Shown piece after piece: positions 4,963 through 9,155 of a stretch of DNA of 9,155 nucleotides. Made by a program: the position numbers and the translations under genes. The notes under the pieces are model-generated. The model was not told the origin of the DNA. It did no database searches and saw nothing but the letters and a program-made list of their open reading frames with translations. Location: contig DMIX01000027.1 of NCBI GenBank assembly GCA_003451975.1, positions 1-9,155 of the forward strand, written 5' to 3'. The stretch is from Propionibacteriaceae bacterium (GTDB lineage Bacteria; Actinomycetota; Actinomycetes; Propionibacteriales; Propionibacteriaceae). The stretch's first letter is position 1. Each line of letters starts with the position of its first letter.

Positions 4963-5301
4963 ATGTCTGAGGATCAACTTTCACAGCCGTCACACGAGCC
5001 CGCCTGTCATCACGACGCCGGGCATGGCTACCTGGACAACAAGAGCGAGTATCTGCGTCGGCTCAAGCGCATCGAAGGACAGGCGCGCGGGCTGCAGCGG
5101 ATGGTCGAATCCGACGAATACTGCATCGACATCCTCACTCAGGTGTCAGCCACCACCAGCGCCCTCGAATCGCTGGCGCTGGCGATGCTGCATGAACACC
5201 TGAGCCACTGTGTGGTCCGCGCCGCACGAGGTACCGACGAAGAAGCGGCCGCGAAGATCGACGAGGCGCATGCAGCCATTGCCCGTCTGGTCCGCTCCTG
5301 A
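4963..5301 (+). CDS. csoR: Copper-sensing transcriptional repressor CsoR
   Basis: A 112-residue CsoR/RcnR (DUF156) family repressor, all-helical and tetrameric in the family. The signature YLRRLKRIEGQARGLQRMV (30-48) is followed by the Cu(I) site C-x24-H-x3-C: Cys54, His79, Cys83, with the spacing of M. tuberculosis Cys36/His61/Cys65. Tyr53, the residue before the first Cys, matches the second-shell Tyr35. Residues 11-21 form an unusual His/Cys-rich N-terminal tail (HEPACHHDAGH) before the conserved core. The ATG follows GGAGG (4951-4955) with a 7-nt spacer. It heads csoR-copZ-copA and has a CsoR-type operator in front, so it autoregulates the operon. The C-H-C site argues for copper rather than the nickel, formaldehyde or persulfide sensors of the same family. 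Confidence 0.95.
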   Translation: MSEDQLSQPSHEPACHHDAGHGYLDNKSEYLRRLKRIEGQARGLQRMVESDEYCIDILTQVSATTSALESLALAMLHEHLSHCVVRAARGTDEEAAAKIDEAHAAIARLVRS

Positions 5302-5324
5302 TCCCCCCACCCAGAAAGAGAAAA

Positions 5325-5528
5325 ATGAACGCTACCTACACCGTCACCGGAATGACCTGCCAGCACTGCGTCATGCACGTCACCGAAGAAGTCTCCGCCA
5401 TCCCTGGTGTCACCGATGTGAAGGTCACCCTGGCCGATGGCAAGCTGGACGTCACCTCCCAGACCCCCATCGACTTCGACCGGATCGTCGAAGCCGTTGC
5501 CGAGGCCGGGGATTACAGCGTCGTCTGA
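5325..5528 (+). CDS. copZ: Copper chaperone CopZ (heavy-metal-associated domain protein)
   Basis: A 67-residue ferredoxin-like HMA domain with the metal motif GMTCQHC (9-15; Cys12, Cys15). The remainder follows the family: V-x-x-IPGV around 24-29, a central beta strand (VKVTLADGKLDV) and a closing helix EAVAEAGDYSV. It carries Cu(I) in the cytoplasm and hands it to CopA and to CsoR. The ATG at 5325 is preceded by AGAAAGAG (5313-5320), a weak ribosome binding site, 23 nt after the csoR stop. The cis-proline-like and Tyr positions near the C-terminus vary among CopZ proteins, so affinity cannot be judged. Identification is secure from motif, size and neighbours. Confidence 0.94.
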   Translation: MNATYTVTGMTCQHCVMHVTEEVSAIPGVTDVKVTLADGKLDVTSQTPIDFDRIVEAVAEAGDYSVV

Positions 5529-5545
5529 ACGGCGTTGACCCCATC

Positions 5546-7738
5546 ATGAGCACCCCCACGCAAGAATCCGTCGAACTCGACATCACGGGGATGACCTGCG
5601 CCTCGTGCGCGGCGCGCATCGAAAAGAAGCTGAACAAGCTCGATGGCGTGCAGGCATCGGTGAACTACGCCACCGAGAAGGCCACGGTCGTCTTTCCCGA
5701 ATTGCTCAAGATCGACGATCTGATCCGTACCGTCCAGAATGCCGGGTACGACGCAGCCATCCCCCAGCCGGAAGCGGAACCTGTTGATCACGCAGCCAGC
5801 CTGCGCGTCCGGCTGGTGGTGGCTGCGATCATCGGCTTGCCGGTCATCGCATTGTCGATGGTGCCTGCCTGGCAGTTCCCCGGTTGGCAGTGGGTCAGTC
5901 TGGTGCTGACCATCCCGGTCTACACCTGGGCGGCCTGGCCGTTCCACCACTCCACGCTCGTCAACGCCCGTCACGGCTCCACCACGATGGACACCTTGAT
6001 CAGCCTGGGCACCACCGCAGCGTTCGCCTGGTCGGTGTACGCCCTGCTGTTCACCTCAGCCGGGCAACTCGGCTATACCCATCCCTTTGAGTTCACTCTC
6101 CTACGAGGCCACGGCGCGGCTGCGATCTACTTCGAGGCCGTCGTAGGGATTGTGTTCTTCCTGCTGCTAGGACGCTTCCTGGAAGCACGCGCCAAGCACA
6201 CCGCCGGCGAGGCAGTCCGTTCGCTGCTGAAGCTGGGTGCGACCAAGGCCTCGGTGATCGTGGACGGCCGCGAGAAGCTCGTCGGAATAGACCAATTGGC
6301 CCTCGGTGACGAGTTCGTGGTGCGTCCGGGCGAGAAAGTCGCCACCGATGGCGAGGTACTTACCGGCACCTCGGCTGTCGACAACTCCTTGGTCACCGGC
6401 GAATCGGTGCCGGTCGAGGTCGGCCCCGGTGATTCGGTCATCGGCGCCACCGTGAACACCACCGGACGCCTGCTGGTGCGCGCCACCCGCGTCGGCAAAC
6501 ACACCCAGCTGGCGCAGATCGCGCGACTGGTCGAGCAGGCGCAGGCGGGCAAGACCCGGGTGCAAGCCCTTGCCGACCGGATCTCTGCGGTCTTCGTGCC
6601 GGTGGTGATCGGGCTGTCCCTGGTCACCTTGATCACCTGGCTGTTGGTGGGGGAGAGCCTGTCGTTCGCCGCCGCAGCAGCAGTCGCCGTCCTCATCATC
6701 GCCTGTCCCTGCGCGCTGGGTCTGGCCACGCCTACCGCGCTGCTGGTCGGAACCGGACGCGGCGCGCAACTCGGCATCGTGATCAAGGGCGCCGAAGCCC
6801 TGGAGCGCGTCAGTGACATCGACACCGTGGTGCTGGACAAAACCGGCACCGTGACCACCGGCACGATGACGGTGGTGTGTGTCGATCCCGCCGAGGGCGT
6901 GAGCCGCGTCGAGTTGAGCCGCTATACCGCGGCCGCGGAGGCCGGATCAGAGCATCCAGTGGCCAAAGCCATCGCGGCACTGTCCGATACCGCCTCCGCT
7001 GATGATCTGGTGAACACCCCGGGCCAGGGCGTTACCGCCACCGTCAACGGGCATCAGGTGCGCGTCGGACGCAGCGACTGGATCGGGGCACCGTCGACGC
7101 AGACCGATGAGCTGACTGCCGCAGGCGCGGTCACGACCGTTGCGGTCGAATGGGACGGTGAGTTCCGCGGCACGATCACCGTGGCGGACACGATCAAGCC
7201 GACTTCTGCCGCCGCCGTCGAGTGGTTCACACGATTGGGGTTGGAGCCGATCCTGCTCACCGGTGACAATCGTGCTGCCGCCCAACAGGTAGCCACCGAG
7301 TTGGGCATCGCCTCGGTGCTCGCCGAGGTGCTGCCGGCGGACAAGATGCAAGCCATCGTTGACCTACAAGCGCAGGGGCACAAGGTGGCCATGGTCGGTG
7401 ATGGTGTCAACGATTCCGCTGCGTTGGCGCAATCCGAGTTGGGCATTGCCCTGGGTAGTGGCACTGATGCCGCGATTCAGGCCGCGGACCTGACCTTGAT
7501 GCAACCAGATCTGCTGCTGGCGGTGGACGCCGTGCGCCTATCGCGGGCGACGGTGGGGACCATCCACGGCAACCTGTTCTGGGCATTCGGGTACAACGTC
7601 GCGGCCATTCCGCTGGCGGCATTGGGCCTACTCAACCCGATGATCGCCGGTGCCGCTATGGCTTTCTCCAGCGTCTTCGTGGTGTTGAACAGCTTGCGGT
7701 TGCGGGGCTTCCGATCGGTGAAGGCCGACCGCCGCTGA
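5546..7738 (+). CDS. copA: Cu(I)-exporting P-type ATPase CopA
   Basis: A 730-residue P1B-1 ATPase that pumps Cu(I), and probably Ag(I), out across the membrane. One N-terminal HMA domain (about 9-72) has GMTCASC (15-21). Eight membrane segments are expected: four before the actuator domain (about 88-212), two around the CPC site (345-400) and two at the end (676-716). Motifs: TGES 284-287 (actuator), CPC 387-389 (transport site), DKTGT 431-435 (phosphorylated Asp431), SEHP with His470, TGDN 572-575, GDGVND 618-623. Tyr683-Asn684 and Met705 with Ser708-Ser709 are the copper-type residues of the last two segments. The frame is open upstream through copZ, but the ATG at 5546 is chosen because the HMA domain begins right after it. 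No ribosome binding site is evident; translation is probably coupled to copZ, 17 nt upstream. Confidence 0.97.
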   Translation: MSTPTQESVELDITGMTCASCAARIEKKLNKLDGVQASVNYATEKATVVFPELLKIDDLIRTVQNAGYDAAIPQPEAEPVDHAASLRVRLVVAAIIGLPVIALSMVPAWQFPGWQWVSLVLTIPVYTWAAWPFHHSTLVNARHGSTTMDTLISLGTTAAFAWSVYALLFTSAGQLGYTHPFEFTLLRGHGAAAIYFEAVVGIVFFLLLGRFLEARAKHTAGEAVRSLLKLGATKASVIVDGREKLVGIDQLALGDEFVVRPGEKVATDGEVLTGTSAVDNSLVTGESVPVEVGPGDSVIGATVNTTGRLLVRATRVGKHTQLAQIARLVEQAQAGKTRVQALADRISAVFVPVVIGLSLVTLITWLLVGESLSFAAAAAVAVLIIACPCALGLATPTALLVGTGRGAQLGIVIKGAEALERVSDIDTVVLDKTGTVTTGTMTVVCVDPAEGVSRVELSRYTAAAEAGSEHPVAKAIAALSDTASADDLVNTPGQGVTATVNGHQVRVGRSDWIGAPSTQTDELTAAGAVTTVAVEWDGEFRGTITVADTIKPTSAAAVEWFTRLGLEPILLTGDNRAAAQQVATELGIASVLAEVLPADKMQAIVDLQAQGHKVAMVGDGVNDSAALAQSELGIALGSGTDAAIQAADLTLMQPDLLLAVDAVRLSRATVGTIHGNLFWAFGYNVAAIPLAALGLLNPMIAGAAMAFSSVFVVLNSLRLRGFRSVKADRR

Positions 7739-7751
7739 TCGCTCCCAGTAC

Positions 7752-9155
7752 TCAGCCCTGCGACGGTGGCGGGTCGAAGGAGGCCGTCACCGTCCGGTTC
7801 GGGAAGATCTTGCGTCCATAGTCAGGGCACAGCCCCTCGGTCAGTGGCACCGTTTCTCCGGCGGCCAGTTGCTCGTAGATGCGCACGAACTCTTCGGACT
7901 GGTTGGCGATCGTCCACTGAGCCGCCATCTCCTGGGAGCGGGCACGGGCCCGCGCGGCGAACTCGGGATCTTCCAGAGCATTGATCATGCCGATCATGGC
8001 GCCGGCCAAAGACACAGCGTTGGGCCGGGCGAGTACCGCATTGACGCCGGGGTCGATCACCAGGCGGAGCTCGTGGTCGACCATCACGAAGGGAAGCCCG
8101 GCATGGGCAGCTTCGTGAAGCACCAGAGCCTGAGTGTCGGTGAGCGAGGCGAAGACGAAGGCGTCACCGGAGGCGTAGTAGGCGCCGAGCTTCTCCCGCG
8201 GCACCTGCCCGGGCAGTTTCACGCCGCCGAAGCGGGAGGCCCGCTGCAGCTTGCGGCGCAGCTTCGGGGGAGTGCTCTTCCAGTCGCCGACGATCATCAG
8301 TTCGGCATTGGGGATCTGATCGCGCACCAGCTCGAAGGCATCCAGCATCAGGCCGATGCCCTTTTCCAGCGAGATCCGGCCCACATAGAGCAGCCGCGGT
8401 CCGCGGTGTTTGCTGATCGGAGGCAACTCGGGCAGCGCATCGGTGCCGTTGGGGACTACCCGCACTTTGGCATTGGGCGCAATCTCCAGGACCCGCTTGG
8501 CGGTCTTGTCCGACGGTGTCGTGACCAGATCGGCGTCGGTGAGCATATTGGCCGACAACTCCAGCAGGTCAACTTGGGCTCCGCCGCGCCGAGGCCGCTT
8601 GAATCGCGTCTTCTTGATCTGCGCCCACGATGGCTTGTCCATGTGCAGCTTGTAAACCTTGTAGGCGGCATTCAGTAACGGCACCAGATGCCAGTAGTGA
8701 TCGGCGTAGGCCTCCAGGTCGGTATGCCACGTGATCACCATGGGACGGTTCGTGCGCTCGGCCACCCACATTCCCAGCAGCCCGATCGAGCCCAAACCGT
8801 GAATATGGATGACGTCCGGCGGGTTGGCCACCATCTGGGCGAGCCGGTAGTCGAAGTCCTGGCCCATGCTCAGTCGGATGCCGGCGCCGGGAATCGGGAC
8901 GCTGGGCAATCGGATCTCACGCCGATTCGGATTGCCCGCATGCGGGTTCGGGCCTTTCGCCTCAGGGGCGACCAGCAGCACTTTGTGTCCGGCGGCCAGA
9001 ACCTGTTCCTCCAAGAACTGAACCGCATACAACAGGCCCGAATGAGCCGGGCCATAGTTGTCGGTGAACTCCGCGATCGTCAGTGGCCGGGCGGGGGTCA
9101 GGGGATCGGAGACATCGCTGATGTCACTGTTGTCCTCGTCGCTGATCTCGGCACC
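7752..9155 (-). CDS. Glycosyltransferase family 4 protein, 5' end outside the window
   Basis: A GT-B fold transferase, 467 residues visible. The frame stays open to the right edge without any ATG, GTG or TTG before a TTG at 9032, and the residues above that TTG (LTIAEFTDNYGPAHSGLLYA) are the conserved first strand and glycine loop, so the true start lies beyond 9155. The N-terminal domain includes DVIHIHGLGSIGLLG and TWHTD. The C-terminal domain has LLYVGRISLEKG and the donor site SLTDTQALVLHEAAHAGLP. The usual E-x7-E motif reads D-x7-E (visible-fragment residues 340 and 348). Such enzymes move a sugar from a nucleotide donor to a lipid or glycan; the acceptor cannot be read here. The first visible residues (EISDEDNSDISDVSD) are a strongly acidic tail. 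It converges on copA with 13 bp between and no clear terminator. Confidence 0.93.
   Translation of the reverse strand, partial: GAEISDEDNSDISDVSDPLTPARPLTIAEFTDNYGPAHSGLLYAVQFLEEQVLAAGHKVLLVAPEAKGPNPHAGNPNRREIRLPSVPIPGAGIRLSMGQDFDYRLAQMVANPPDVIHIHGLGSIGLLGMWVAERTNRPMVITWHTDLEAYADHYWHLVPLLNAAYKVYKLHMDKPSWAQIKKTRFKRPRRGGAQVDLLELSANMLTDADLVTTPSDKTAKRVLEIAPNAKVRVVPNGTDALPELPPISKHRGPRLLYVGRISLEKGIGLMLDAFELVRDQIPNAELMIVGDWKSTPPKLRRKLQRASRFGGVKLPGQVPREKLGAYYASGDAFVFASLTDTQALVLHEAAHAGLPFVMVDHELRLVIDPGVNAVLARPNAVSLAGAMIGMINALEDPEFAARARARSQEMAAQWTIANQSEEFVRIYEQLAAGETVPLTEGLCPDYGRKIFPNRTVTASFDPPPSQG

Noticed and set aside
5210..5545. A longer copA start (842 residues) beginning inside csoR
   Set aside because: The extension overlaps csoR and all of copZ in another frame and is Arg/His/Pro-rich. 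The conserved HMA domain begins right after the ATG at 5546.
7739..7800. Bidirectional terminator between copA and the glycosyltransferase
   Set aside because: The only pairing (GACCGCC with GGCGGGTC) needs a bulge, lies partly inside both genes and has no T-run.

Overview
The window comes from a high-GC Gram-positive bacterium, almost certainly an actinomycete: codons are GC-rich at third positions, ribosome binding sites are GGAGG-like, and the csoR-copZ-copA order with a C-H-C CsoR is common in Actinomycetota. A propionibacterial or related lineage is possible, but nothing here settles genus. No rRNA, tRNA, CRISPR array, transposase or integrase was recognised.

Layout from left to right. 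(1) Positions 1-81, minus strand, hold the first 27 codons of an enolase-type gene running off the left edge. (2) A gene-free stretch (82-487) carries a 17-bp palindrome just upstream of the enolase start. (3) A 64-residue helical protein (488-682) resembles the Rop-like / DUF683 / CCE_0567 family, best known from nitrogen-fixation loci but found here without nif genes. (4) A hipB-hipA type II toxin-antitoxin pair (864-2263) follows, preceded by three palindromes with a shared GGCAYGAKCRTGCC core and centres 61 and 62 bp apart. (5) About 880 bp (2264-3147) contain no intact gene. There are two weak coding remnants, one beta-propeller-like, and a 22-bp inverted repeat, so the stretch looks like decayed accessory DNA. 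(6) The replicative helicase gene dnaB (3148-4515, minus strand) has no intein. (7) A 447-bp divergent intergenic region (4516-4962) has an 11-bp-arm palindrome made of two inverted DnaA-box-like 9-mers, further box-like sites, and a CsoR-type operator at its right end. (8) csoR-copZ-copA (4963-7738) forms a copper-sensing and export operon. (9) A family 4 glycosyltransferase (7752-9155, minus strand, 5' end outside the window) converges on copA with a 13-bp gap.

How the genes work together. HipB is expected to repress its own operon by binding the palindromes and to neutralise the HipA kinase. CsoR is expected to release its G-tract operator when it binds Cu(I), inducing the chaperone CopZ and the exporting ATPase CopA. 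The other genes (enolase, dnaB, glycosyltransferase) are housekeeping or envelope functions with no visible link to these two modules. I saw no clear new multi-gene system. The least explained items are the evenly spaced operator array, the DnaA-box-like cluster upstream of dnaB, the stand-alone Rop-like protein, and the repeats and gene fragments between hipA and dnaB.
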